64,000 bases of DNA from CBDFHC01 sp965247585 (lineage in GTDB: Bacteria; Chloroflexota; Dehalococcoidia; Lucifugimonadales; GCA-2712585), in assembly GCA_965247585.1 (NCBI GenBank), contig CBDFHC010000005.1, positions 62,001 through 126,000 on the forward strand, written 5' to 3'. The notes under the pieces are model-generated. The model had not been told where the DNA came from, did no database searches, and saw only the letters and a program-made list of their open reading frames with translations. The position numbers were made by a program, and so were the translations under genes. Below are positions 1-9,304 of the stretch, one piece after another (the stretch's first letter is position 1; each line of letters opens with the position of its first letter).

Positions 1-992
1 AGGGAGTCTTGCTGTTCAAGCCGAGGAGAGGGGTGCGTTTCCGGGTGAAGCGAGGGGACCCGTCCAAAGCAGGAAGAGGACGGAATTACCAGTTCACGGG
101 GGCGATGGTGTCGGCGTACGTGCCGGAGCGACGGGCGGAGGGTCCGCCGGGGAGGAGGTACTTGGACGCGGGGACGAACGCGCCGAACGGGGTGGCGGTG
201 TATTACCACCTGCCAGACGGATCGACGGACGAGGTGACGCTGACGTTTCTGGACGGGCAGGGGAGCGAGATAACGAGCTTCTCCAGCGCGGCGCAGGAGG
301 GTGAGGCCGGGGAAGAGAACAGGGCGCGAGCGCCTTCGGAGGCGGGGGGCAACCGGTTCGTGTGGGACATGCGTTACCCGGAGGCGGTGAAGGTGCCCGG
401 GGACGAAACAGCGCAGCATGGGGTGGCGGGACCGCTGTCGCCTCCCGGAAACTATCAGGTGAGGCTACAGGCCGGAGGGCAGACTTTCATGGAGGAGTCG
501 TTCGAAATTGTTAAGGACCCGCGTAGCTCGGCGACGCAGGGGGAGCTGGAGGCGCAGTTCCGGCTGTTGGTGGAGATCCGGGACAAGCTTTCGGAGGCGC
601 ATGGGGCGGTGAATCGGCTACGGGACCTGCGGAGGCAGTTGCAGGAGTGGGAGCGCCGGCTGGAGGGAAGCGCTTCGGCGGCGGGGTTTAAGGCGGCGGC
701 GGCGGGCGTTAACGAGAAGCTGGCTGAGGTTGAGGAGGAGCTGATTCAGACGAGGGTGCGGGTGTGGAGGGAGAATATTGCGTATCCAGTGAAGCTGAAC
801 GCCAGGCTGGCGGCGCTGGCCGGGGTGGTGGGGAGCGCGGAGGCAGGACCGACGCGGCAGTCCTACCAGGTGTTCGAGGTGCTGGCGGGGAGGGTGGACG
901 AGGCGCGGCGGAGGTTGGAGGAGGTGGAACGGTCCGACGTTGCGGGGCTGAACCGGATGATTGAGGGAGTGGGGGTGGAGGGGAGGGGGTAA
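1..992 (+). CDS. C-terminal part of a sortilin/BNR-type (VPS10-like) glycosyl-hydrolase-fold protein, 5' truncated
   Basis: The reading frame is open to the window edge, so the start lies outside; a TTG at 9 is only an internal candidate. What remains is about 328 residues. It resembles the C-terminal region following the beta-propeller in bacterial VPS10/BNR proteins: a GNRFVWDMRYP segment (residues 114-124 counted from the TTG), a proline-rich PGNYQVRL beta strand, then a helical, probably coiled-coil tail (SEAHGAVNRLRDLRRQLQEWERRL). The propeller itself is not in the window, so the family call rests on this tail only. These proteins are usually exported, but no signal sequence can be seen here. 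Function is unknown. The stop is followed after about 90 bases by the 257-bp tandem array. Confidence 0.6.
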   Translation, partial: GVLLFKPRRGVRFRVKRGDPSKAGRGRNYQFTGAMVSAYVPERRAEGPPGRRYLDAGTNAPNGVAVYYHLPDGSTDEVTLTFLDGQGSEITSFSSAAQEGEAGEENRARAPSEAGGNRFVWDMRYPEAVKVPGDETAQHGVAGPLSPPGNYQVRLQAGGQTFMEESFEIVKDPRSSATQGELEAQFRLLVEIRDKLSEAHGAVNRLRDLRRQLQEWERRLEGSASAAGFKAAAAGVNEKLAEVEEELIQTRVRVWRENIAYPVKLNARLAALAGVVGSAEAGPTRQSYQVFEVLAGRVDEARRRLEEVERSDVAGLNRMIEGVGVEGRG

Positions 993-1026
993 GGGAGGTC
1001 TGAGGGACGGGTCGGGCTTCAGGCAA

Positions 1027-2304
1027 GTGGGTTGTCCCCCTTGTCAGGTGTCCGTCAAGGAGTCACCGCTCTACTTTTGAGGCAGTCAGGCGCAGTGATG
1101 GGTATAGCCACCAAGAAGGACAGCGAATCACAGGTTGGTGGTTCCCGCCATCCCGCCCAGTAAGGTTTTATTTCTGAGGGACACCCTCAGGCTCCCGGCA
1201 GAGAACCTTGGTTCGCTGCACTCTCCTGTTTGGGTGGTGTTAGCCGTCCCCTAGGGTGAAGAGAGGGAAAGGCGGTATTGGCTCGTCCTTCGAGGGCGTC
1301 AGGATGACCGGGTTGGTGGCGAAGGTCTATTAGCGAGGCAGTAAGGCGCAGTGATGGGTATAGCCACCAAGAAGGACAGCGAATCACAGGTTGGCGGTTC
1401 CCACCATCCCGCCCAGTAAGGTCTAATTTCTGAGGGACTCCCTCAGCCTCCCGGCAGCACCACCCAAGTTCTCTGCACTCTCCTGTTTGGGCGGTGTTAG
1501 CCGTGCCCTAGGTTGATGAGAGGGAAAGGCGGTATGGGCTCGTCCTTCGAGGGCGTCAGGATGACCGGGTTGGTGGCGAAGGTCTATTAGCGAGGCAGTA
1601 AGGCGCAGTGATGGGTATAGCCACCAAGAAGGACGGCGAATCACAGGTTGGCGGTTCCCACCATCCCGCCCAGTAAGGTCTAATTTCTGAGGGACTCCCT
1701 CAGCCTCCCGGCAGCACCACCCAGGTTCTCTGCACTCTCCTGTTTGGGCGGTGTTAGCCGTGCCCTAGGTTGAAGAGAGGGAAAGGCGGTATGGGCTCGT
1801 CCTTCGAGGGCGTGAGGATGACCGGGTTGGTGGCGAAGGTCTATTAGCGAGGCAGTCAGGCGCAGTGATGGGTATAGCCACCAAGAAGGACAGCGAATCA
1901 TGGGTTGGTGGTTCCCGCCATCCCGCCCAGTAAGGTTTAATTTCTGAGGGACTCCCTCAGGCTCCCGGCAGCGAACCAAGGTTCTCTGCACTCTCCTGTT
2001 TGGGTGGTGTTAGCCGTCCCCTAGGGTGAAGAGAGGGAAAGGCGGTATGGGCTCGTCCTCCGAGGGCGTCAGGATGAGCGGGTTGGTGGCGAAGGTCTAT
2101 TAGCGAGGCAGTCAGGCGCAGTGATGGGTATAGCCACCAAGAAGGACAGCGAATCATGGGTTGGTGGTTCCCGCCATCCCGCCCAGTAAGGTTTAATTTC
2201 TGAGGGACTCCCTCAGGCTCCCGGCAGCGAACCAAGGTTCTCTGCACTCTCCTGTTTAGGTGGTGTTAGCCGTCCCCTAGGGTGAAGAGACAGGAGGTGT
2301 AGGG
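1027..2304 (+). repeat. 257-bp tandem repeat array of composite intergenic repeats
   Basis: No gene. The marker GGCAGTCAGGCGCAGTGATG (or GGCAGTAAGG) recurs at 1081, 1337, 1594, 1851 and 2107, a period of 256-257 bp, giving about 4.7 units. Each unit holds a leader (ATGGGTATAGCCACCAAGAA), the three-hairpin element (GGTGG/CCACC, CTGAGGG/CCCTCAG, and the GCAG...CTGC hairpin) and the block GGGCTCGTCCTTCGAGGGCG. Third-hairpin loops differ between units. The short minus-strand ORFs across it repeat the same peptide (HPDALEGRAHTAFPS) with each unit and are repeat translations, not genes. Confidence 0.9.
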
Positions 2305-3021
2305 TTAGATGGGGGTGGTGGCGCCGCGGAGGGTGGTGAGCTTTTTGAGGGCTTTACGGGCATCGCTGGCGACACGGGCGGGGTCCCAGTATTTGAGGCG
2401 GTGCTTGAAGAGCCAGTAGTAGAACTCTTTTTGCTGGGTGAGTGTGACTTCGTCTGAGTCGGGGTAGGACATGTCGGCGCGGAAGCGCTGCTCCATGGTC
2501 GAGCGGTCGTCGGCGTAGAGGCGGCGGAAGGTCTCGTTGCCGAGGTCTTCGATGAAGTTGCGGCCGCCTCCGCGAAGCTCCTTGCGGACCTCGTCTTCGA
2601 CGGCGAGGTGGAGGGTCTCTTCGACGACGACGCCGTACCAGAAGTTGAGGAGGCCACGGTACTTGTTGTAGCCAAAGTAGTCTCGTAGCTCTGGGGTGGT
2701 GATGGGGGTGGGGAAGCGGCCGCCGAAGAGGAGGGCTTCTACTTCGTCCCGGGGCAGGCGGCCTTTCACCTCGGCGCAGAGTCTTTCGGCGAGGAGGAGC
2801 CAGTCGAAGGCTTCGCCCTGGATGACATAGCGGTATTCGCGGCCCTTCCACCGCTCAGTGGGGATGGTCCACATGCCGATGCACTCGAGGAGGACCTGGT
2901 GCCAGGGACGACCGGCGCCGAGGCCTTCCTTGAGGTGGGCGATAGGCGCCAGCTCAACGGTGGCAGGAACCTCGGCGGCGCCGTCCAGCACATCGACGGG
3001 GGTGTATATTTCGCTGGTCAA
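2305..3021 (-). CDS. conserved hypothetical protein downstream of polX
   Basis: Encodes 238 residues with no motif I recognise. It is soluble-looking, with no signal peptide or membrane segment, and rich in aromatic and charged residues (RYVIQGEAFDWLLLAERL, FWYGVVVEETLHLAVEDEV, YYWLFKHRLKYWDP). The TTG start overlaps the polX stop (TTGA), indicating translational coupling in a two-gene operon. A role in DNA repair is possible only by association with PolX; the sequence gives no direct evidence. Downstream lies the 257-bp array. Confidence 0.7.
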   Translation of the reverse strand: MTSEIYTPVDVLDGAAEVPATVELAPIAHLKEGLGAGRPWHQVLLECIGMWTIPTERWKGREYRYVIQGEAFDWLLLAERLCAEVKGRLPRDEVEALLFGGRFPTPITTPELRDYFGYNKYRGLLNFWYGVVVEETLHLAVEDEVRKELRGGGRNFIEDLGNETFRRLYADDRSTMEQRFRADMSYPDSDEVTLTQQKEFYYWLFKHRLKYWDPARVASDARKALKKLTTLRGATTPI

Positions 3022-4781
3022 GCTGACCTGCGATTGAAGAGGGATATTCGGGCAGATTTGGGCGCGCGGATGTACTCCATGAATTGTTCCAGGGGGAGGG
3101 TGTTGAGGATGTGCCGGGGCTCACACCAACCGCGGCGGGCGACGCCGACGCCAAAGCGGAGTTTGTCCAGGTAGTCCGGGGAGTGGGAGTCAGTGCTGAT
3201 GACGAGGGGGACGCCGAGCTCCCGGGCGCGGAGGACGTGGGTATCTTTGAGGTCTAGCCGCTCCGGTGAGGAGTTGATCTCCATGGAGGTGCCGGTTTCC
3301 AGGGCGGCCTGGAGGAGGGCCTCCATATCGACTTGTACCGGGTCCCGCGAGCCGAGGAGCCGCGCGGTGGGGTGGCCGATGACGGTGACGTGGGGGTTGC
3401 GCATGGCCTTGATGATGCGGGCGGTCATGGTGTCCAAGGGCTGACCCATGGCGGAGTGGATGGAGGCGACGACCATGTCCAGGCTAGCGAGGATATCGTC
3501 AGAGTAGTCGAGGGCGCCGTCGGCGCGGATATCAACCTCGGCGCCGGGGAGGACGGTGAGGCCGTTGGTTTTCATGGAGCGAAGGAGGGCGGTCTGGGCG
3601 CGGCGCCGCTCATCTGAGAGGCCGTTGGCGATGCCGAGGCCGGAGGAGTGGTCAGTAAGGGCGACGTACTGGTGGCCAAAGCGGGCGGCGGCGTCCAGCA
3701 TGACCTCGATGGGCTGGCGGCCGTCGCTCCAATCGCTATGCATATGGAGGTCGCCACGAATGTCATCCACCTGAACGAGGCGGGGGAGGGAGTGCTTCTC
3801 TGCCAGGTCCAGCTCCCACATGCCCTCGCGAAGCTCAGGAGGGACGATCTGGAGACCGAGACGGGCGTAGAAATCCGCCTCGTTGGCGAAATTCTCCTGC
3901 ACTCCGGTGTTGAGATCGGTGATACCGTACTCGTTGAGAGAAAGGCCCATGCGGTTGGCGAAGTCTCGCAGGCGAATGTTGTGCTGCTGACTGCCTGTGA
4001 AGTACTGGACGAGGGCGCCGAAGTAGTCATCTTCCACGATGCGGAGGTCCACCTGGATGCCGGTATCAACGATGACGCTGGCCTTTTTGGGGCCGTGGAC
4101 GAGGACTTCTTGGACGTAGGGGAGCTGCACCAAGGCGTCTATGACCTGGACGGGGTCCGAGGCGGTGCCCATGATGTCTATGTCACCGACGGTCTCGCGC
4201 CAGCGGCGGACGCTGCCGGCGGGGGTGGCCTGGTCCAAGGAAGGGCAGCGCTCCCGAAGGTTTGCGATGATGCGCTCGACGAGGGGTAGGGCGACGCCCA
4301 AGGGGGTGCGGCGGTCCTTGGTGCGGAGGGACTGGATTTGGCGTAGAAGGTTTTCGGCGGCTTTGTGTCCCATGCGAGGGAGGGCGGCGACGCGGCCTTG
4401 CTCGACGGCGGCTTCGACGTCCTCCAGGGTCTTTGTACCGAGCTCTTTGGCGATGAGCATGGCGGTCTTGGGACCGACGCCGGGGACGTTCATGAGAGCC
4501 ATTGCGCCTTCGGGGAGCTCGGCCACCACTTTGTCGTAGGCGGCGACGCGGCCGGTGGCGACGTACTCGGCGATCTTTTTGCTGATGGCGTCACCGATGC
4601 CGGGGATTTTCTTGAGGTCATCGCCCTGGTGGACGGCCTGCTCCAGGTTGGTGGGAAGCTGGTCAATGACCTGGGCGGCGCGCTGGTAGGCGCGGATTTT
4701 GAAGACGACGTCGCCGTTCATCTCCAGCATGGAGGCCATGCGGTTGAAAAGGTCCGCGATTTGTTGGTTGGTTACAGGCAT
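3018..4781 (-). CDS. polX: DNA polymerase/3'-5' exonuclease PolX
   Basis: 587 residues, the normal length for bacterial PolX. The N-terminal 8-kDa-like region has two helix-hairpin-helix motifs (IPGIGDAISKKIAEY near 58 and VPGVGPKTAMLIAKELG near 98). The nucleotidyltransferase palm has GSVRRWRETVGDIDIM with the DxD metal ligands, plus a third carboxylate in IQVDLRIV. The C-terminal PHP domain begins GDLHMHSDWSDG and continues with GAEVDI, IHSAM, GHPTARLL and STDSHS, whose His/Asp/Glu residues would bind the metals for 3'-5' exonuclease or AP-site processing. The family fills gaps in base-excision repair. The ATG at 4781 abuts a degenerate repeat, so its ribosome-binding region derives partly from repeat sequence; I see no strong Shine-Dalgarno. 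Confidence 0.95.
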   Translation of the reverse strand: MPVTNQQIADLFNRMASMLEMNGDVVFKIRAYQRAAQVIDQLPTNLEQAVHQGDDLKKIPGIGDAISKKIAEYVATGRVAAYDKVVAELPEGAMALMNVPGVGPKTAMLIAKELGTKTLEDVEAAVEQGRVAALPRMGHKAAENLLRQIQSLRTKDRRTPLGVALPLVERIIANLRERCPSLDQATPAGSVRRWRETVGDIDIMGTASDPVQVIDALVQLPYVQEVLVHGPKKASVIVDTGIQVDLRIVEDDYFGALVQYFTGSQQHNIRLRDFANRMGLSLNEYGITDLNTGVQENFANEADFYARLGLQIVPPELREGMWELDLAEKHSLPRLVQVDDIRGDLHMHSDWSDGRQPIEVMLDAAARFGHQYVALTDHSSGLGIANGLSDERRRAQTALLRSMKTNGLTVLPGAEVDIRADGALDYSDDILASLDMVVASIHSAMGQPLDTMTARIIKAMRNPHVTVIGHPTARLLGSRDPVQVDMEALLQAALETGTSMEINSSPERLDLKDTHVLRARELGVPLVISTDSHSPDYLDKLRFGVGVARRGWCEPRHILNTLPLEQFMEYIRAPKSARISLFNRRSA

Positions 4782-5441
4782 GGGGTTAGTTTCCGAGGGA
4801 CATGCTCAGGCTGCCGGGAACCACCACCCAGGTTCCCTGCACTTTCATGTGTGGAAAGGACGCGGTATGGGCTCGTCCTTCGAGGGCCTCAGGATGAGCG
4901 GGTTGGAGGGGCGGATAGGGTGTGTTTGCGAGGGAATTGGGCGTGGTGATTGGTATCGGCACTACAGAGGGATGCAAATCACAGGTTGGTGGTTCCCACC
5001 ATCCCGCCCAGGAAGGTTTTTTAAGGTTATTTCTGAGGGACACCCTCAGACTCCCGGCAGGGAACCCAGGTTCCCTGCGCATTCCTGTCTGGTTGCAAAG
5101 GTGGGACATGCTCTCCCCCCACAGCCAGATTCTTCGATCCTCACGGGCCGGCTCAGAATGACATGACATATAAGGATGCTCCGCTGGCGATGGTGTAACG
5201 TCACCGAAGCCATGGAAGCAGTCTGAGGTGCTATTTTTGAGGGGATAGGGCATGGCGATGGGTGTCATCACTACAGAGGCTTGCGAATTGAGGGTTGGTG
5301 GTTCCCACCGTCCCGCCCCGGATGGTTTTTTGACGATACTGAGGGACACCCACAGACTCCCGGCAGAGTGGGTTGTCCCCCTCTGCACTCCCCCTATCCG
5401 GCATTTCAGAGGTCATATCAGCGCAGTAAGGGGAGAGGGCC
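4782..5441 (+). repeat. intergenic composite repeats between polX and secA
   Basis: No gene. It holds a degenerate three-hairpin copy directly upstream of polX (from about 4787), the GGTATGGGCTCGTCCTTCGAG block (about 4866), a full copy at about 4980-5085 with third hairpin GCAGGGAACC/GGTTCCCTGC (5057-5078), a piece of the CCCAGATTCTTCGATCCTCACGG block (about 5120-5160), and another full copy at about 5270-5400. All are in the same orientation. Confidence 0.85.
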
Positions 5442-8111
5442 CTAGGATGCGCCGTGGCAGCGTTTGTATTTTTTACCGCTACCACAGTGGCAAGGGTCGT
5501 TGCGGCCGATCTTGATGACGGCGACGGGAACGGCTTCGCGGCGGGACATAGCGGCCATGGGGCTGTCCTGGGGGCGGTCGTTGCCGCGGGAACGGGAAGC
5601 GCCGTTGCCACCCGTACCATTGCCGCCGGAGGCCGGGGCGGCAGAGGCGGGGGTCTGCGACAGGGAGACGCGGTACATGGTGTGTACGACGTCATGGCGC
5701 ATCTGCTGGAGTAGCTGGTCATACATGCGGCGGCCCTCGTTCTGGTAGGCGACCAAGGGGCTGCGTTGCCCGAAGGCCTGGAGTCCTACGCCCTGACGAA
5801 GGCGCTCCATGCTGGTGAGGTGCTGGACCCAGTGGAGATCCATGGAGCGGAGCATGACGAGGCGCTCCAGGGTGCGCATGCTCTCCGAGCCCATGTCAGC
5901 TTCGCGCTGCTCATATAGCTGGTTACTGTGATCAATGAGGCCTTCCCTGATCTCTCCGGGACTGAGGTTGACAACCTCCTCCTCAACGTCAAGGCCCGGC
6001 GGGAGCGTAAAGATGGCGCGGAGCTCAGCCAAGAAGCCCTTGAGGTCCCATTCTTCCAACTCTCGGGGGCCGAGGTAGGCGGCCGCCAGGGCGTCTATTT
6101 CCTGGTGGATGAGCTGGAGGACGGAGGTCTTGAGATCGTTGCCGTCCAGGATGTTCTGGCGCTGACGGTAGGTTTCCTCGCGCTGACGGTTGAGGACATC
6201 GTCAAACTCCAGCAGGTTCTTGCGGGTCTCGAAGTGGTAGCCTTCGACGCGGTTCTGGGCGCTGGAGATGATCTTGGTAATCATGCCGCTCTCCAGCGGG
6301 GCGTTCTCGTCCATGCCGGTCCAAGAGGAGACCTTGCCCATGACGGACTGGGCGCGTTCGCCGCCGAAGCGTTTGACGACCTCGTCTTCCAGGGAGGCGT
6401 AGAAGCGGGTGGTACCGGGGTCTCCCTGGCGGCCGGAGCGTCCACGGAGCTGGTTATCGATACGACGGGCCTCATGGTGCTCGGTGCCGACGACGGTAAG
6501 GCCGCCATGATCGAGGACGAACTGGTGGTCGGCGTCCCAGTCTTCGCGGCCGTCCGGGTTGCCGCCGAGGATGATGTCAGTGCCACGGCCAGCCATGTTG
6601 GTGGCGACGGTGACGGCGCCGGGGCTGCCGGCCTGGGCGACGATCTGGGCCTCGCGCTCGTGCTGCTTGGCGTTGAGGACTTCGTGTGGGACGGCCCGCT
6701 TTGTGAGCAATTTGCTGAGGCGTTCCGAGTTTGCGATGGAGGTGGTGCCTACCAGAACGGGTTTATTTTCGTTATGGAGATTTTCTATCTCCAGGCTGAC
6801 GGCGTTCCACTTGGCGTCCTCAGACATGAATATGAGGTCCGTGTGGTCTTGCCTGACCATGGGTACGTTGGTTGGGACGGCGATAACGTCAAGACGGTAG
6901 ATTTTCATGAATTCTTCCGACTCAGTAGCGGCGGTACCGGTCATGCCGGAAAGCTTGTTGTACATCCGGAAATAGTTCTGGAGGGTGATGGTGGCATAGG
7001 TGACGCTCTCGCGCTGGACCTTGAGGCCCTCCTTGGCCTCAATGGCCTGGTGGAGGCCGTCAGACCAGCGCCGGCCGGGCTGGAGCCTGCCGGTGAACTC
7101 ATCTACGATGATGACCTCACCGTCCTTGACGACGTACTCCTTGTCACGCTTGAAGAGGTGGTGGGCTTTGAGGGAGTTCTCAATGTACTGGACGACGTGG
7201 AAGTTCTCCGGGGCGTAGAGGTTGTCCAGGTTGAGGAGTCCCTCCAGCTTAACGACGCCCTCCTCGCTGAGGGTGAGGGCGCGGCTGCGCTCGTCCACCA
7301 GGAGGTAGTCTTCATCGAAGATGAGCTTAGGGGCCAACTGGGCCATGGTGTAGTAGAGCTGGACGGGGTCCTGGGCGGGCCCGCTAATGATTAGCGGGGT
7401 GCGAGCCTCGTCAACGAGGATGTTGTCCACCTCGTCAACGATGGCGTAGTTGAGTTTCCGCTGGACCTGCTGAGCGGCTTCCACTGCCATGTTGTCACGA
7501 AGGTAGTCGAAGCCGTACTCGTTGTTGGTGCCGTAGGTGATATCAGCGCGGTAGGCTTCCTGGCGAGGGATGGCGCGAAGGCGGTGGTAGCTAGGGTCTC
7601 CCTCTTCGACGGAAGGGTCATATAGGTAAGAGGACTCGTGCTGGAGGCAAGCGACGGAGAGGCCGAGCATGTTGTAGACGGGGGCCATCCAGACGGGGTC
7701 ACGGCGGGCCAGGTAGTCGTTGACGGTGACGATGTGGACGCCGCGGCCGGAGAGGGCGTTGAGGTAGGTGGGGAGGGTGGCGACGAGGGTCTTGCCCTCA
7801 CCGGTGCGCATCTCAGCGATGTTGCCCTGGTTGAGGACGATGCCGCCGATGAGTTGGACGTCAAAGTGGCGCTGGCCGAGGGTGCGCTGGGCGGCCTCAC
7901 GAACGACGGCGAAGGCCTCCGGGAGGAGGTCATTCTCGGTTTTTCCGCTCTGTAGCTGGGAGCGGAACTGGTCAGTTTTGGCGCGGAGCTCGGCGTCAGT
8001 GAGGCGTTGGATGCCGGGTTCGAGGGCGTTGACACGCTCCACGATGGGACGGAATTTTTTCTCCACCTTAACTTCGGCGGAACCGAAGAGTTTACCGATA
8101 ATCTTAACCAT
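5442..8111 (-). CDS. secA: preprotein translocase ATPase SecA
   Basis: 889 residues, the usual length. SecA drives post-translational protein export through SecYEG using ATP. Walker A is MRTGEGKTLVATLP (near residue 100), followed by IVTVNDYLARRD; the DEAD-like box and NBD1 segment reads AIVDEVDNILVDEARTPLI (near 225); NBD2 has GTTSIANSERLSKLL, NMAGRGTDIILGG and RRIDNQLRGRSGRQGDPG. The C-terminus carries an intact zinc-binding SecB/lipid-interaction motif, NDPCHCGSGKKYKRCH, after a flexible Gly/Ser/Ala linker. It lies 5 bases downstream of prs on the same strand, probably cotranscribed from the prs promoter. Confidence 0.98.
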   Translation of the reverse strand: MVKIIGKLFGSAEVKVEKKFRPIVERVNALEPGIQRLTDAELRAKTDQFRSQLQSGKTENDLLPEAFAVVREAAQRTLGQRHFDVQLIGGIVLNQGNIAEMRTGEGKTLVATLPTYLNALSGRGVHIVTVNDYLARRDPVWMAPVYNMLGLSVACLQHESSYLYDPSVEEGDPSYHRLRAIPRQEAYRADITYGTNNEYGFDYLRDNMAVEAAQQVQRKLNYAIVDEVDNILVDEARTPLIISGPAQDPVQLYYTMAQLAPKLIFDEDYLLVDERSRALTLSEEGVVKLEGLLNLDNLYAPENFHVVQYIENSLKAHHLFKRDKEYVVKDGEVIIVDEFTGRLQPGRRWSDGLHQAIEAKEGLKVQRESVTYATITLQNYFRMYNKLSGMTGTAATESEEFMKIYRLDVIAVPTNVPMVRQDHTDLIFMSEDAKWNAVSLEIENLHNENKPVLVGTTSIANSERLSKLLTKRAVPHEVLNAKQHEREAQIVAQAGSPGAVTVATNMAGRGTDIILGGNPDGREDWDADHQFVLDHGGLTVVGTEHHEARRIDNQLRGRSGRQGDPGTTRFYASLEDEVVKRFGGERAQSVMGKVSSWTGMDENAPLESGMITKIISSAQNRVEGYHFETRKNLLEFDDVLNRQREETYRQRQNILDGNDLKTSVLQLIHQEIDALAAAYLGPRELEEWDLKGFLAELRAIFTLPPGLDVEEEVVNLSPGEIREGLIDHSNQLYEQREADMGSESMRTLERLVMLRSMDLHWVQHLTSMERLRQGVGLQAFGQRSPLVAYQNEGRRMYDQLLQQMRHDVVHTMYRVSLSQTPASAAPASGGNGTGGNGASRSRGNDRPQDSPMAAMSRREAVPVAVIKIGRNDPCHCGSGKKYKRCHGAS

Positions 8112-8116
8112 GATAC

Positions 8117-9067
8117 CTACTGAAAGAGGGCTCCAACGGAGAGGCCCTTGTGAATTCGATTGATGGCCTCACCGAGCAGGGGGGCGACGGGAAGGACGGT
8201 GATCTTGCCGTCCAGGGCCTTACCATCGAGCGGGACGCTGTCTGTGACGACGAGCTCTTTGAGGGGGCTCTGGACGACGCGCTCGGAGGCGGGGCCGGAG
8301 AGGATGGCGTGGGTAACGCAGGCGTAGGCGGCTTTGGCGCCACGGGCGCGGAGGGCGTCCACGGCGGCGAGCATGGAGCCGCCGGTGTCGATCTCATCAT
8401 CGAAGGTGAGGACTGTCTTGCCCTCGACATCGCCGATGATGTTGATGCTCTGGGCGGAGGAGGAGTTGCCGTCACGGCGCTTTTCGACGATGGCCAAGGG
8501 GACGTTGAGTCGCTCAGCGACGTCCCGGGCGCGCTTGCTGATGCCGATGTCCACGGCGACGACGACGAGGTCTTCCAGGGCTTTATCTTTAAGGTAGCGG
8601 ACGAGGATGGGAAGGGCGGTAAGCTCGTCCACGGGGATGTTGAAGAAGCCCTGGATCTGGCCGGCGTGGAGGTCCATGGTGAGGAGGCGGTCAGCGCCGG
8701 CGGCGGTGAGGAGGTCAGCCACGAGGCGGGCGGTGATGGGAACGCGGGGCTGGTCTTTCTTGTCTGTGCGGGCGTAGCCGTAGTAGGGGACTACGGCGGT
8801 GACGCGGCCAGCGGAGGCGCGCTTGGCGGCGTCAATCATGATGAGGAGCTCCATTAGGTTGTCGTTGACCGGGAAGCACATGGGCTGGACGACGAAAACG
8901 TCACGCTCACGGATATTTTCGAGGATGCGGACGAAGGTGTTATCGTTGGGGAACTTGAAAACTTCGGCCTGGCTCAAGGGCATGTCGAGGTAGCTACAGA
9001 CGTTCTGTGCCAGCTCAGGATGAGCGTTTCCGGTGAAAACACAGAGCTCTTCGGAGAGAAAGCGCAT
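8117..9067 (-). CDS. prs: ribose-phosphate pyrophosphokinase
   Basis: Makes PRPP from ribose 5-phosphate and ATP for nucleotide, histidine and tryptophan synthesis. I use the ATG at 9067 (MRFLSEELCVFTGNAHPE, 316 residues, the standard length) rather than the upstream TTG at 9130; an AAGGAGT lies 5' of it, slightly far. Seen: KFPNDNTFVRILENIRERD, the LLTMDLHAGQIQGFF segment, the flexible-loop region KRRDGNSSSAQSINIIGDV, and the PRPP-binding loop FDDEIDTGGSML. The DIGISKRARD stretch differs from the commoner DxGGxxRAR form but sits at the right place. First gene of a prs-secA operon, divergent from purA, the next PRPP-related purine gene. Confidence 0.95.
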   Translation of the reverse strand: MRFLSEELCVFTGNAHPELAQNVCSYLDMPLSQAEVFKFPNDNTFVRILENIRERDVFVVQPMCFPVNDNLMELLIMIDAAKRASAGRVTAVVPYYGYARTDKKDQPRVPITARLVADLLTAAGADRLLTMDLHAGQIQGFFNIPVDELTALPILVRYLKDKALEDLVVVAVDIGISKRARDVAERLNVPLAIVEKRRDGNSSSAQSINIIGDVEGKTVLTFDDEIDTGGSMLAAVDALRARGAKAAYACVTHAILSGPASERVVQSPLKELVVTDSVPLDGKALDGKITVLPVAPLLGEAINRIHKGLSVGALFQ

Positions 9068-9157
9068 TGTAGGGGCCGCACTCCTTCGAAAGCTGATGAT
9101 ACGATAGGGCTTTGGGGAAGCGGTGGCCAAGGCCCTAAATTGGGATATCTCAAGGCA

Positions 9158-9166
9158 ATTATATCA
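9158..9166 (-). promoter_or_regulatory. extended -10 promoter for prs-secA
   Basis: Reading the minus strand, TGATATAAT (perfect TATAAT at 9158-9163 with an upstream TG) lies about 90 bases before the prs ATG. A TTGGAC further upstream is only 14 bases away, so activity probably depends on the extended -10. Confidence 0.55.
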
Positions 9167-9253
9167 TAGGGGTTAGGGTCCAAATAGGTGGTGGGACGCG
9201 GGGAATGGTGGGTTGGAGAGGCGATTTCGTGCCTAGAAAGGGTAAAGTTGATT

Positions 9254-9262
9254 TGATATACT
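9254..9262 (+). promoter_or_regulatory. extended -10 promoter for purA
   Basis: TGATATACT at 9254-9262, about 43 bases before the purA ATG, is an extended -10 without a recognisable -35. It mirrors the prs promoter on the opposite strand of the same 240-base divergent intergenic region. Confidence 0.5.
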
Positions 9263-9304
9263 GCGCTGGGCTTTGGATCAGACCAGGAGGGGGACAGGAG
9301 AGGG

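Noticed and set aside
1164..1200. Hairpin CTGAGGG/CCCTCAG as a rho-independent terminator
   Set aside because: Neither strand has a T run after the stem, and orientation ignores gene direction.
1187..2247. Series of minus-strand ORFs of 66-103 residues with the same sequence
   Set aside because: They are translations of the 257-bp tandem repeat; length changes follow repeat units and there is no ribosome-binding site or family similarity.
1027..2304. CRISPR array
   Set aside because: The repeats are 190-325 bp composite units without short direct repeats and unique spacers, and there are no cas genes.
5928..7394. A 488-residue plus-strand ORF
   Set aside because: Antisense shadow of secA, whose motifs are complete on the minus strand.
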